A stretch of DNA of 64,000 nt, from assembly GCF_046348265.1 (NCBI RefSeq), contig NZ_JAXMEO010000011.1; one strand, given 5' to 3'. Shown piece after piece: positions 7,405 through 15,843 of this stretch; within the stretch, counting starts at the first letter, position 1, and the number at the start of each line of letters is the position of its first letter. The DNA comes from Pelomonas sp937871895 (GTDB taxonomy: Bacteria; Pseudomonadota; Gammaproteobacteria; Burkholderiales; Burkholderiaceae_C). The position numbers and the translations under genes are program-made. The notes beneath the pieces were generated by a model that was not told where the DNA came from, made no database searches, and saw only the letters and a program-made list of their open reading frames with translations.

Positions 7405-8661
7405 ATGCTTCGTCGTTCTGCGCTCACCGCACTCAGCCTTGCCGCTGGCTCGCTCTTTGGTACTTCTGCGTTCGCTGCTGACACCATCAAGGTCGGCGTG
7501 CTGCACTCGCTCTCCGGCACCATGGCCATTTCCGAGACGGTCCTCAAGGACACCGTGCTCATGGCCATCGACGAGATCAACGCCAAGGGTGGCCTGCTTG
7601 GCAAGAAGCTGGAGCCGGTGGTCGTGGACCCGGCTTCCAACTGGCCGCTGTTTGCCGAAAAGGCCAAGCAGCTGATCACCCAGGACAAGGTCTCGGTGGT
7701 CTTTGGTTGCTGGACCTCGGTGAGCCGCAAGTCGGTGCTGCCGGTGTTCGAGCAAACCAACTCCCTGCTGTTCTACCCCGTGCAGTACGAAGGTGAAGAG
7801 CTGTCCAAGAATGTGTTCTACACGGGTGCCGCGCCCAACCAGCAGGCCATCCCTGCGGTTGAATACCTGATGAGCAAAGACGGCGGCTCGGCCAAGCGCT
7901 GGGTCCTGCTGGGCACCGACTATGTGTACCCCCGCACCACCAACAAGATCCTGCGCGCCTTCCTGAAGAGCAAGGGTGTCGCTGACGCCGACATCATGGA
8001 GGACTACACCCCCTTCGGGCATGCTGACTACCAAAGCATCATCGCCAAGATCAAGAAGTTCGCCTCCGAAGGCAAGAAGACCGCCGTCGTCTCGACGATC
8101 AATGGCGACTCCAACGTGCCCTTCTACAAGGAACTGGGCAACCAGGGCCTGAAGGCGACCGACGTGCCGGTGGTGGCCTTCTCGGTGGGTGAAGAAGAGC
8201 TGCGCGGCGTGGACACCAAGCCGCTGCAAGGTCACCTGGCCGCCTGGAACTACTTCATGTCCATCAAGGCGCCCGCCAATGACGCTTTCGTCAAGAAGTG
8301 GAGCGACTACGCCAAGGCCAAGGGCATTGCCGGCCACAAGGACAAGCCGCTGACCAATGACCCGATGGAAGCCACCTACATCGGCATCAACATGTGGGCC
8401 CAGGCCGTCAAGAAGGCAGGCAGCACCGATACCGACAAGGTCATCGCCGCCATGGCCGGCCAGACCTTCACGGCACCGTCGGGCATCACGTCCAAGATGG
8501 ACGAGAAGAACCACCACCTGCACAAGTCGGTCTTCATCGGCGAAGTGAAGGCAGACGGCCAGTTCAACGTGGTGTGGAAGACCCCCGGCCCGGTCAAGGC
8601 CCAGCCGTGGAGCCCCTACATCCCCGAGAACAAGGGCAAGAAGGACGAGCCCGCGAAGTAA
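7405..8661 (+). CDS. urtA: Urea ABC transporter substrate-binding protein UrtA
   Basis: UrtA is the periplasmic receptor of the high-affinity urea/short-amide ABC transporter. The 418 residues begin with a clear signal peptide (cleavage after about residue 24, SAFA|ADTIKVG). A type I periplasmic-binding fold of the Leu/Ile/Val-receptor class follows (VLHSLSGTMAISE, VFGCWTSVSRKSVLPVFE, LLFYPVQYEGEE), with residues typical of UrtA. The ATG at 7405 has GGAGG six bases upstream; an in-frame ATG at 7324 would place 27 extra residues before the signal peptide. It is the first gene of urtABCDE. It is separated from urtB by a 230-base hairpin-rich spacer, which may keep the binding protein in excess over the permease. 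Confidence 0.96.
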   Translation: MLRRSALTALSLAAGSLFGTSAFAADTIKVGVLHSLSGTMAISETVLKDTVLMAIDEINAKGGLLGKKLEPVVVDPASNWPLFAEKAKQLITQDKVSVVFGCWTSVSRKSVLPVFEQTNSLLFYPVQYEGEELSKNVFYTGAAPNQQAIPAVEYLMSKDGGSAKRWVLLGTDYVYPRTTNKILRAFLKSKGVADADIMEDYTPFGHADYQSIIAKIKKFASEGKKTAVVSTINGDSNVPFYKELGNQGLKATDVPVVAFSVGEEELRGVDTKPLQGHLAAWNYFMSIKAPANDAFVKKWSDYAKAKGIAGHKDKPLTNDPMEATYIGINMWAQAVKKAGSTDTDKVIAAMAGQTFTAPSGITSKMDEKNHHLHKSVFIGEVKADGQFNVVWKTPGPVKAQPWSPYIPENKGKKDEPAK

Positions 8662-8686
8662 GACCACCCCCTACCGGCTGACGCCG

Positions 8687-8770
8687 GCCCCCTCAAGGGG
8701 GCTGAGCTCGGACACAAACAGTCCTGAGGACTGTTTGTGCCTAGCGAAGGCCAAGGCCTCTGGCCTTGGC
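8687..8770 (+). repeat. Three tandem hairpins (REP-like element) between urtA and urtB
   Basis: Three perfect inverted repeats stand in a row. The first is 8687-8702 (6-base stem GCCCCC/GGGGGC, loop TCAA). The second is 8713-8739 (12-base stem, loop TGA). The third is 8750-8770 (9-base stem, loop TCT). None is followed by a convincing U tract. The element looks like the intergenic palindromic repeats common in Burkholderiales. In the urtA-urtB transcript it would form a strong structure just after the urtA stop, able to block 3' exonucleases or reduce read-through. Confidence 0.7.
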
Positions 8771-8891
8771 AGCACCCAGTGGACCGGCGGAGCCGGATCC
8801 ACGGGTGCCGTTGGAGGAGCGCCGGCACTGCGTGCGGCGTGAGGATGGGTGTCGCGTGAGTCGGCGCCCAGATTCATTCAATCGGATTTCT

Positions 8892-10409
8892 ATGCGATCA
8901 CTACTCGGCTTGCTGTTGATGCTGGCCGCTTTCTCATGTCATGCGCTCGCGCCTGAACTTGCCGCCAAGATTGCGGCGGGGGAGGGTGACGAGCGGGTGG
9001 CGGCACTGAATGAGGCCGTTGCCAAGGGCGAGCCGCAGTTGGCGGAGTTCCTGCACGCCATGCTGGATGGCCGGGTGCGGGTCAAGGACGGCAAAGCGCT
9101 GATCGATGCGCCGGAGGGCGATGAGCCTATCGTCAACAACCGCATGCGCCGCGAGATCGACGCGGCGCTGGCGGGGCTGGACCTGGTGTCGCCTGACCGA
9201 GAGGTACGCGCCAAGGCGCTGGCGACGCTGCGCGACGAGGCCGACGCCGCGCGATTGCCGATGTTTGAAAAGGCCTTGGCGGCCGAGACCGATGCGGGCC
9301 TGAAGGCGCAACTGACCGATCTCGTCGCGGGCGCCTTGCTCACGAGCGACGACGCGGCCAAGCGCAAACACGCGGCCGAACAACTGACCGGCAGCGCCGA
9401 CCCGGCCAAGCGCGCCATGCTGCTGGAGAGACTCGCAAGCGAACCCGACGCCGGTGCCAAGCGGGCGATGCAGAAGGCGGTCGATGCCATCCAGTCGCGC
9501 CTGGCCTGGGGTGACCGCGCCCAGCTGCTGTTCTCGGGCATCAGCCTCGGCTCCATCCTGCTGCTGGTGGCGCTGGGCCTGGCCATCACCTATGGGCTGA
9601 TGGGCGTGATCAACATGGCGCACGGCGAGTTGCTGATGGTCGGCGCCTACGCCACTTGGGCCGTGCAGCAGGCCTTCCGCAGCTTGGCGCCGGGGGCCTT
9701 TGACTACTACCTGGTTGTTGCGATCCCGGTGAGCTTCCTCGTCGCCGCTGCGGTGGGTGCGGCGATGGAGCGCAGCGTGATCCGCTGGCTCTACGGCCGG
9801 CCGCTGGAAACCTTGCTGGCCACCTGGGGCATCTCGCTGATCTTGATGCAAACGGTGCGCAGCCTCTTCGGCGCGCAGAACGTGGCGGTGGAGAACCCGG
9901 CTTGGCTGTCTGGCGGCTGGGCACTGCTGCCGAATCTGACGCTGCCCTACAACCGCATCGCCATCCTTGGCTTCGCAGCCCTGGTGTTGATCGCGATGGC
10001 ACTGCTGCTGTCCAAGACCCGCCTCGGCCTGATGGTGCGCGGCGTGACGCAGAACCGCCGCATGGCGTCCTGTGTGGGCGTCAACACGGCACGCGTTGAC
10101 ACCCTGGCCTTCGCGCTGGGCTCCGGCATCGCCGGCCTGGCAGGTTGCGCGCTGAGCCAGATCGGCAACGTCGGCCCTGACCTTGGTCAGAGCTACATCG
10201 TCGATGCCTTCATGGTCGTCGTGTTGGGCGGTGTGGGCCAGTTGGCCGGCACCGTCTACGCGGGCCTGGGCCTCGGCGTGCTGTCCAAGCTGCTGGAGGG
10301 CTGGCAGGGCGCGGTGCTCGCCAAGATTGCCTTGCTGCTGCTGCTGGTTCTCGTGATCCAAAAGAAACCACAAGGCCTCTTCGCGCTCAAGGGGAGGTCG
10401 GTCGAATGA
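8892..10409 (+). CDS. urtB: Urea ABC transporter permease UrtB
   Basis: UrtB is one of the two membrane subunits (LivH type) of the urea transporter. The 505 residues start at ATG 8892 with a signal peptide (MRSLLGLLLMLAAFSCHALA). A periplasmic N-terminal region of about 190 residues with alpha-helical, HEAT-like character follows, a feature of many UrtB proteins. Then come about eight membrane segments from residue 210 on, with the permease motif GLAITYGLMGVINMAHGELL. The gene overlaps urtC by four bases (ATGA). An open frame continues upstream to 8766, inside the hairpin repeat, and is not taken as coding. Confidence 0.95.
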   Translation: MRSLLGLLLMLAAFSCHALAPELAAKIAAGEGDERVAALNEAVAKGEPQLAEFLHAMLDGRVRVKDGKALIDAPEGDEPIVNNRMRREIDAALAGLDLVSPDREVRAKALATLRDEADAARLPMFEKALAAETDAGLKAQLTDLVAGALLTSDDAAKRKHAAEQLTGSADPAKRAMLLERLASEPDAGAKRAMQKAVDAIQSRLAWGDRAQLLFSGISLGSILLLVALGLAITYGLMGVINMAHGELLMVGAYATWAVQQAFRSLAPGAFDYYLVVAIPVSFLVAAAVGAAMERSVIRWLYGRPLETLLATWGISLILMQTVRSLFGAQNVAVENPAWLSGGWALLPNLTLPYNRIAILGFAALVLIAMALLLSKTRLGLMVRGVTQNRRMASCVGVNTARVDTLAFALGSGIAGLAGCALSQIGNVGPDLGQSYIVDAFMVVVLGGVGQLAGTVYAGLGLGVLSKLLEGWQGAVLAKIALLLLLVLVIQKKPQGLFALKGRSVE

Positions 10410-11452
10410 AACGCATCCTCTTGATTGCTGCGGCCCTGCTCGTCCTGCTGTTGCCGCTGCTGCACCTGATCTTCCCCGCAGGCTCGGCCCTGCACCTCAG
10501 CGAGTTCTACGTCAGCCTGCTGGGCAAGTTCCTGTGCTTCGCCATCTGCGCGCTGGCGCTGGACCTGATCTGGGGCTTTGGCGGCATCCTGTCGCTGGGC
10601 CATGGGCTCTTCTTCGCGCTCGGTGGCTATGGCATGGGGATGTACCTGATGCGCCAGATCGGGCGCGACGGGCAGTACCAGTCGGACCTGCCGGACTTCA
10701 TGGTCTTCCTGAACTGGAAGGAGTTGCCCTGGCACTGGGCGCTGTCGGATTCGCTGGTCGCCCAGATCGTCATTGCGCTGGCCGTGCCGGGCTTGATTGC
10801 AGCGGTGTTCGGCTACTTTGCCTTCCGTTCGCGCATCCAGGGCGTGTACTTTTCGATCATCACCCAGGCCCTGGTGGTGGCGGCCATGCTGCTCTTCTTC
10901 CGCAACGAGACGGGCTTTGGCGGCAACAACGGCTTCACCGACTTCAAGCGCATCGCGGGCTACAGCATCACCAGCCCCGGCATGCGCGTGGGCCTGTGCG
11001 TGGCCAGTGGCCTGGCCTTGATCGGCTGCTACCTGTTGGCGCAGTTCCTCACGCAAAGCCGCTGGGGCCGGTTGCTCCAGGCCATCCGCGACGCCGAGGG
11101 CCGCGTGCGCTTCATGGGTTATGACCCGGTGGCCTACAAGCTCAGTGCCTATGTGATCTCGGCCCTGATGTGCGCGCTTGCGGGCATCCTCTACGTGCCC
11201 CAGATCGGCATCATCAACCCGAGCGAGATGAGCCCGGCTGCGAGCATCGAGATGGCCATCTGGGCGGCAGTCGGCGGGCGTGGCACCCTGATCGGGCCGG
11301 TGCTGGGCGCCTTCTTCGTCAACGGCACCAAGTCAGTCTTCACCGTCTGGTGGCCCGAGGGCTGGCTCTACATCCTCGGTGCGCTCTTCATCGCCGTGAC
11401 GCTCTTCCTGCCCAAGGGACTGATCGGCCTCATCAAGCGGGTGAAAGCATGA
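10406..11452 (+). CDS. urtC: Urea ABC transporter permease UrtC
   Basis: UrtC is the LivM-type partner of UrtB, with 348 residues and about nine membrane segments. Typical stretches are LDLIWGFGGILSLGHGLFFA and the cytoplasmic loop AIRDAEGRVRFMGYDP, which contacts the ATPases. The start ATG overlaps the urtB stop. Its own stop TGA overlaps the ATG of a 30-codon open frame that runs exactly up to urtD, described separately. Confidence 0.95.
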   Translation: MKRILLIAAALLVLLLPLLHLIFPAGSALHLSEFYVSLLGKFLCFAICALALDLIWGFGGILSLGHGLFFALGGYGMGMYLMRQIGRDGQYQSDLPDFMVFLNWKELPWHWALSDSLVAQIVIALAVPGLIAAVFGYFAFRSRIQGVYFSIITQALVVAAMLLFFRNETGFGGNNGFTDFKRIAGYSITSPGMRVGLCVASGLALIGCYLLAQFLTQSRWGRLLQAIRDAEGRVRFMGYDPVAYKLSAYVISALMCALAGILYVPQIGIINPSEMSPAASIEMAIWAAVGGRGTLIGPVLGAFFVNGTKSVFTVWWPEGWLYILGALFIAVTLFLPKGLIGLIKRVKA

Positions 11453-11541
11453 GCGAAGCCGAGCGCCGGGCCGCTCCCAAGCCGGCTTGCATCCCCTCGG
11501 GGGATCGGCCGATGTACCCATCGGACAAGGGGCAGAAATGA
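11449..11541 (+). other. 30-codon open frame and hairpin repeat bridging urtC and urtD
   Basis: An ATG overlapping the urtC stop (ATGA, 11449-11452) opens a 30-codon frame beginning MSEAERRAAPKPACIPSG. Its TGA (11539-11541) overlaps the urtD ATG (11538-11540). The DNA also holds a hairpin (ATCCCC-TC-GGGGGAT) and looks like an interspersed Burkholderiales repeat. The peptide has no recognisable function. Its likely effect is to carry ribosomes from urtC to urtD. Whether a peptide is made is unknown. Confidence 0.45.
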
Positions 11542-12371
11542 CGCCGGACCTCCTCGAACAAGGCTCGGCCAGCCGTCAGCGCATGCTGACCCAGCATGCC
11601 ACCAGCGGCGAGCCCATCTTCAACCAGGGCGTGGCCTTGTACGTCGAAGACCTCAAGGTCAGCTTTGATGGCTTCCAGGCGCTGGGCGGCCTGTCCTTCA
11701 CCGTCGGTGTGGGCGAGTTGCGCTGCATCATCGGGCCCAACGGCGCCGGCAAGACCACCATGATGGATTGCCTGACCGGCAAGACCCGCCCCGACAGCGG
11801 CCGCATCTACTTCGGCAGCAACCTGGACCTGCGTCGCATGAGCGAGACCCACATCGCACGCTCGGGCATCGGCCGCAAGTTCCAGAAGCCCACGGTCTTC
11901 GAGGCCCTCACGGTCTACGAGAACCTGGAGCTTGCGCTGGCCGGTGACCGGCGTGCCCGCTTTGCGATGCGCGCCCGGCTGTCGGCCGACCAGCGCCAGC
12001 GCCTGGACGAGGTGCTCGCCACCGTCCACCTCCAGGACGAACGTGACCGTACCGCCGGCCTGCTCAGCCACGGCCAGAAGCAGTGGCTGGAGATCGGCAT
12101 GCTGCTCGCGCAGGACCCGAAGCTGCTGCTGCTGGACGAACCCGTGGCCGGCATGACCGACGAGGAAACCGAGCGCACGGCTGAGCTCTTTCTGAGCCTG
12201 GAAGGCAAGCATTCCCTCGTCGTCGTCGAGCACGACATGAGCTTTGTGGGCACGCTCGCGGGTCAGCACCGCACCGTCACCTGCCTGCATCAGGGCAAGG
12301 TGCTGGCGGAGGGCACCATGCAAGCGGTCCAGTCTGATGAACAAGTGATCGAGGTCTACCTTGGCCGATGA
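11538..12371 (+). CDS. urtD: Urea ABC transporter ATP-binding protein UrtD
   Basis: UrtD is one of two ATPases that drive UrtBC (LivG type). The 277 residues hold Walker A GPNGAGKTT at 66-74, the signature LLSHGQKQWLEIGMLL and Walker B LLLLDEPVAG. The ATG at 11538 has AAGGGG close upstream; a longer frame from 11487 would only translate the repeat. It overlaps urtE by 11 bases. Confidence 0.95.
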   Translation: MTPDLLEQGSASRQRMLTQHATSGEPIFNQGVALYVEDLKVSFDGFQALGGLSFTVGVGELRCIIGPNGAGKTTMMDCLTGKTRPDSGRIYFGSNLDLRRMSETHIARSGIGRKFQKPTVFEALTVYENLELALAGDRRARFAMRARLSADQRQRLDEVLATVHLQDERDRTAGLLSHGQKQWLEIGMLLAQDPKLLLLDEPVAGMTDEETERTAELFLSLEGKHSLVVVEHDMSFVGTLAGQHRTVTCLHQGKVLAEGTMQAVQSDEQVIEVYLGR

Positions 12372-13065
12372 AGTTCTCAAAGTAGAGGGCCTCCAGCAGC
12401 ACTACGGCGGCTCACACATCCTGCGGGGCCTGGACTTCACGCTCAAGGCGGGCGAGGTCACGGTGGTGCTGGGGCGCAATGGCGTCGGCAAGACGACCCT
12501 GCTCAAGAGCCTGATGGGCGTGGTGCCGGTCACCTCGGGCCGCATCGAACTCGGCGGCGTGGACGTCACCAAGCTCAAGTCACACGAGCGTGTGCGGGCC
12601 GGCTTTGGCTACGTGCCGCAGGGGCGCGAGATCTTCGGGCGGCTCTCCGTGATGGAGAACCTGCAGATGGGCCTGGCCAGCAAGCCCGCCAGCACGCCGT
12701 TGCCGGCTGAAATCTTTGAGCTCTTCCCCGTGCTCAAGCAGATGCAGGGCCGGCGCGGGGGCGACCTCTCGGGTGGCCAGCAGCAGCAGTTGGCCATTGG
12801 CCGGGCGCTGGCTGCGGGGCCCAAGGTGCTGCTGCTCGACGAGCCCACCGAAGGCATCCAGCCCAATGTCATCAAGGACATCGGCAAGGTCATCAAGCAC
12901 CTGGCGCACGACAAGGGCCTGGCCGTGCTGCTGGTCGAGCAGTTCTACGACTTTGCGGCCGAGCTGGCCGACCAGTACCTGCTGATGCAGCGCGGCGAGA
13001 TCGTGGCGCGCGGTCGCGGTGCCGACATGGAACTTGAAGGCGTGCGCGACAAGCTAGCGCTGTGA
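12361..13065 (+). CDS. urtE: Urea ABC transporter ATP-binding protein UrtE
   Basis: UrtE is the second ATPase of the transporter (LivF type), 234 residues. Walker A GRNGVGKTT lies at 38-46, the signature LSGGQQQQLAIGRAL in the middle, and Walker B VLLLDEPTEG after it. The start must be the TTG at 12361, because no ATG or GTG fits in this frame before KVEGLQQHYGGSH, the conserved N-terminus. A TTG start inside the urtD end suggests that translation depends on coupling. Its 3' end overlaps the convergent VanZ gene by 12 bases. No urease genes follow in this window. Confidence 0.94.
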   Translation: MADEVLKVEGLQQHYGGSHILRGLDFTLKAGEVTVVLGRNGVGKTTLLKSLMGVVPVTSGRIELGGVDVTKLKSHERVRAGFGYVPQGREIFGRLSVMENLQMGLASKPASTPLPAEIFELFPVLKQMQGRRGGDLSGGQQQQLAIGRALAAGPKVLLLDEPTEGIQPNVIKDIGKVIKHLAHDKGLAVLLVEQFYDFAAELADQYLLMQRGEIVARGRGADMELEGVRDKLAL

Positions 13066-13428
13066 CGCGAACCGGCGCGTGAGCGCCGCAGCGCCAAGCC
13101 CGACCAGGGCGCCGAGCATGTCGGCCACCACGTCCTGCCAATCCGCCTCGCGCGGCGGCAGGAAGTGCTGGGCGATCTCGATGCCGACGCCATAGGCCAG
13201 CAGCACACCCAGCAATTGCAGCCACTGGCGGGGCTGGCGCCAGTAAGCCTGGACACTGACCCAGGCCAGGCTGCCAAAGGCCAGCAGGTGGTTGGACTTG
13301 TCCCAGCCCGTCGAGAGGCCCTCGGGCGGCTTGGGCGTCAAGGCCAGCGCGGTGATGGCCAGGTAGAGCAGCGCCAGCAGCGCCCGCCAGACCGGCCGCA
13401 GCCGGGCGTCTTCCAGACGATGAAGCAT
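13054..13428 (-). CDS. VanZ-like family membrane protein
   Basis: This small membrane protein of 124 residues has four predicted helices. The VanZ-like pattern includes the WDKSNHLLAFGSLA stretch after the first helix and EIAQHFLPPREADWQDVVAD before the last. The family is named from a teicoplanin-resistance accessory protein, but most members have no known role. It lies just downstream of the patatin gene on the same strand (four bases between them) and may be co-transcribed with it. Confidence 0.85.
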   Translation of the reverse strand: MLHRLEDARLRPVWRALLALLYLAITALALTPKPPEGLSTGWDKSNHLLAFGSLAWVSVQAYWRQPRQWLQLLGVLLAYGVGIEIAQHFLPPREADWQDVVADMLGALVGLGAAALTRRFASQR

Positions 13429-13432
13429 CTTC

Positions 13433-15709
13433 TCAGTGCATCAGGTTGAACCACTGCCGCGCCTGCTTCAGGTGGGCGCTGAGCTGGGCCTGGGCGGGTT
13501 GGCCCCAGGGGTCGGCGGTGCGGGTGGTTTCGGTCAGGGCGGCGTCGATCTGCTCGCGCGAGCTGGCGTTGAGCATCCAGTTCATCGACGGGTCACGGTG
13601 GTCCTTGAACTTGGGCAGCCGCAGCTCGGCCACACGGCCACAGCCGCCGACGCGCTTGATCAGCTCCAGCTGTGAATCGAGCGCGCGCGCGCCATTGCTG
13701 GCCAGGATGCCGGCCGGCGGCGCCACCATCTCCGGCAGGCCCATGCTGGTGGCGCGGCGGCGGCCCGGGTCCACCGGCGGGATGTTGTTGCCGCGCGGGG
13801 CATCGCGGCAGAGCCAGTCGTCGGCACGGGCCGGCGTGTTGACCAGCAGCACCAGGCGCAAGCGGCGTCGGTCCAGCACCTGGCTGCAATCGTCCTCAGG
13901 CTTGCAGTCACGCAGCAGGCCGCTGGTCTCCAGCTCGCGCAGCACGTCCAGCAGTGCCAGGGTAGCGCTGGACTCGACGTAGCCGCCGTCGCCGAGATGG
14001 TCCCAGGTGCCGCCGTCGTCCAAGGCGTCGCCGTCGTGGTGCGGTGTCTTGAGCCGCACTGTGCCGGCCGGGCTGATGTAGGGGAAGCGGGCGCTGTTGT
14101 GCACGGCCTGGGCCAGGCTCAGGTTGTCCACGTCCAGGTCCAGCGTGCCGTCCAGCAGGTCGATGCCATCGGCCTCATGCAGTCGGAACTGGGTCTGGTA
14201 GACGCGTTGCCCGCGGGTCAGCGCTGCGGTGTTGAGCGACAGCAGGGGCAGCCAGCCGCCGCTGCGCGCCATCTCGCCGGTCAGGGCCGTGAAGGGCGCC
14301 GCGAACGGGTTGGGGGCCGGCGTCTTGGCGGCGCAGCGCAGCGCCAACTGGCGGTCCCAGTCGCGCTGCCAGACCTCTTCCAGGCCCAGCGAGCGGTCCC
14401 AGCCCGGGAAGTCGATCGGCAGGAAGCGTTGCACGAGATCGGGGTAGAGCATCAGGCCCACGGGTGCGGCCAGGTGGTCCTGGCCGGTGAAGGCGCGGGT
14501 GAGCTTCCAGGGCGAGCAGGCCGCGGCGTCGGTGGCGCGGCGTCGGGCGTCGAGCGCCGCGACAAAGGTGCTGGCGCCCAAGGCACCGCCAGAGGTGCCA
14601 CTGATGGTGAACACCGAATCGGCGAAGTTGACGTTCTCCTGCTCGCCCAGCTCCTGCAGGCGCGCCAGCGCCGCGCTGCCCCAGTAGGCGGCGCGGGAGG
14701 CACCGCCCGCCACGGCCACCAGCACCAGCGGCCGCTTGCCGTCGGCACCGGGCCCGGCCAGCCACTGCTGCAGCCACACGTCCACCCCCAGGCGCGGCGC
14801 ATTGCCGGTGATGGTGCCTGGGCCCGCGCGACCCACGATGTGGTTGTCGTTCAGCGGCGCGAACAGCACGAAGAGCACCAGGGGCAGGGGCGTCAGCGGC
14901 ACGCGCAGATAGACCTTGGGCAGGTAGGTCAGCACGACGGCGCCAAACACCACCCAACTGCCCAGCGCAAACAGCACGAGGGCCGGTGCGCCCAGGGCCC
15001 GCGCGGTGCCTTCGGGCCACCACAGCAGGGCGCTGAACAGCACCCACTGCAGCCCCAGGGTCAGCGTCAACAGGCCACGCGAGAGATTGGTCAGCCGGTC
15101 TTCACGCGCCAGGTCGGCCACGGCCTGCGCGCGCGTCTCCAGGGCCAGCGCGCGATACAGCCACGACTGCGCAGGCAGCCGCTGCAACCACACGCGTCGT
15201 TTGATGGCAAAGAGCAGCAGGGCGGCCGTGATCAAGAGCAGCACCGCGCCCACCCAGCGTTCGCCATGCACGGTCAGGAAAAAGCCCGCCACCGGCAGCC
15301 CGCCCAGCGGAATCAGCGCGCGTGGCAACCAGCGGCGCAGCTGTTCGGCAAAGCGCTTGTGCACGCATTCGCCCAAGGTGTCGGCCTTGAAGCGCCGGTC
15401 CAGCAGCAGGCGGCAGGTGTACCAAGCCAGCAGCAGCCACAGGCCGAAGGCGAGGAACAAGGACAGCGGCTGGCCCCAATGCGCATCCAGGGCCAGCAAG
15501 GCCTCCTGCGCCTGCGGCACGCTCACCAGGAAGAGCATGCCCGCCACCACCACGCCCACCGGGAAGGCGCACAGCCACAGCGCGCGGGCGAGGTAGAGCA
15601 GCCGGGGGACGTCGCCCTCGCTGCTTCGCGGTGCTTCGTCAGCGGGCGGCGGCGGTGTTGGCGGAGCGTCGTGCGGGGGGTAGACGACAGGAATCAGCAT
15701 GCCCCGCAC
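13433..15709 (-). CDS. Patatin-like phospholipase with N-terminal membrane domain
   Basis: This is a 758-residue protein. A Pro-rich N-terminus is followed by about seven or eight hydrophobic segments (residues 40-300) and then a patatin-type lipase domain. The serine hydrolase elbow GTSGG places the nucleophile at Ser373. An oxyanion-type loop AGGASRAAYWGSAAL precedes it, and the dyad aspartate is Asp574 in GDGGYVESS. Membrane-bound patatins of this size occur in many proteobacteria and are poorly characterised; phospholipase A activity is expected from the family only. It is probably in one unit with vanZ. The ATG at 15709 is used; an ATG at residue 4 is as likely. Confidence 0.85.
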   Translation of the reverse strand: MRGMLIPVVYPPHDAPPTPPPPADEAPRSSEGDVPRLLYLARALWLCAFPVGVVVAGMLFLVSVPQAQEALLALDAHWGQPLSLFLAFGLWLLLAWYTCRLLLDRRFKADTLGECVHKRFAEQLRRWLPRALIPLGGLPVAGFFLTVHGERWVGAVLLLITAALLLFAIKRRVWLQRLPAQSWLYRALALETRAQAVADLAREDRLTNLSRGLLTLTLGLQWVLFSALLWWPEGTARALGAPALVLFALGSWVVFGAVVLTYLPKVYLRVPLTPLPLVLFVLFAPLNDNHIVGRAGPGTITGNAPRLGVDVWLQQWLAGPGADGKRPLVLVAVAGGASRAAYWGSAALARLQELGEQENVNFADSVFTISGTSGGALGASTFVAALDARRRATDAAACSPWKLTRAFTGQDHLAAPVGLMLYPDLVQRFLPIDFPGWDRSLGLEEVWQRDWDRQLALRCAAKTPAPNPFAAPFTALTGEMARSGGWLPLLSLNTAALTRGQRVYQTQFRLHEADGIDLLDGTLDLDVDNLSLAQAVHNSARFPYISPAGTVRLKTPHHDGDALDDGGTWDHLGDGGYVESSATLALLDVLRELETSGLLRDCKPEDDCSQVLDRRRLRLVLLVNTPARADDWLCRDAPRGNNIPPVDPGRRRATSMGLPEMVAPPAGILASNGARALDSQLELIKRVGGCGRVAELRLPKFKDHRDPSMNWMLNASSREQIDAALTETTRTADPWGQPAQAQLSAHLKQARQWFNLMH

Positions 15710-15793
15710 TCTAGCTGCGGACCCGCCGGCCCGGCGCCGAATTCGCGCCCCAGCCTGTCACGGCTGGGACAAGACCGCGCCTGAGCCCACTCC

Positions 15794-15816
15794 TAGAATG
15801 AATCGAACGATCGTTC
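15794..15816 (+). promoter_or_regulatory. Promoter with a perfect 12-base palindrome (TetR-type operator candidate) for the fad operon
   Basis: A -10-like TAGAAT (15794-15799) is followed directly by GAACGATCGTTC (15805-15816), a perfect palindrome 27 bases before the first gene of the beta-oxidation operon. Fatty-acid degradation genes of betaproteobacteria are commonly repressed by TetR-family acyl-CoA sensors that bind such short palindromes over the transcription start. The regulator itself is not in the window. No strong -35 is visible. Confidence 0.55.
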
Positions 15817-15843
15817 TTTTTTCAGGACGCCCAGGACTGCCCC

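Noticed and set aside
8766..8891. Upstream extension of urtB
   Set aside because: These codons translate the hairpin repeat; the signal peptide begins at 8892.
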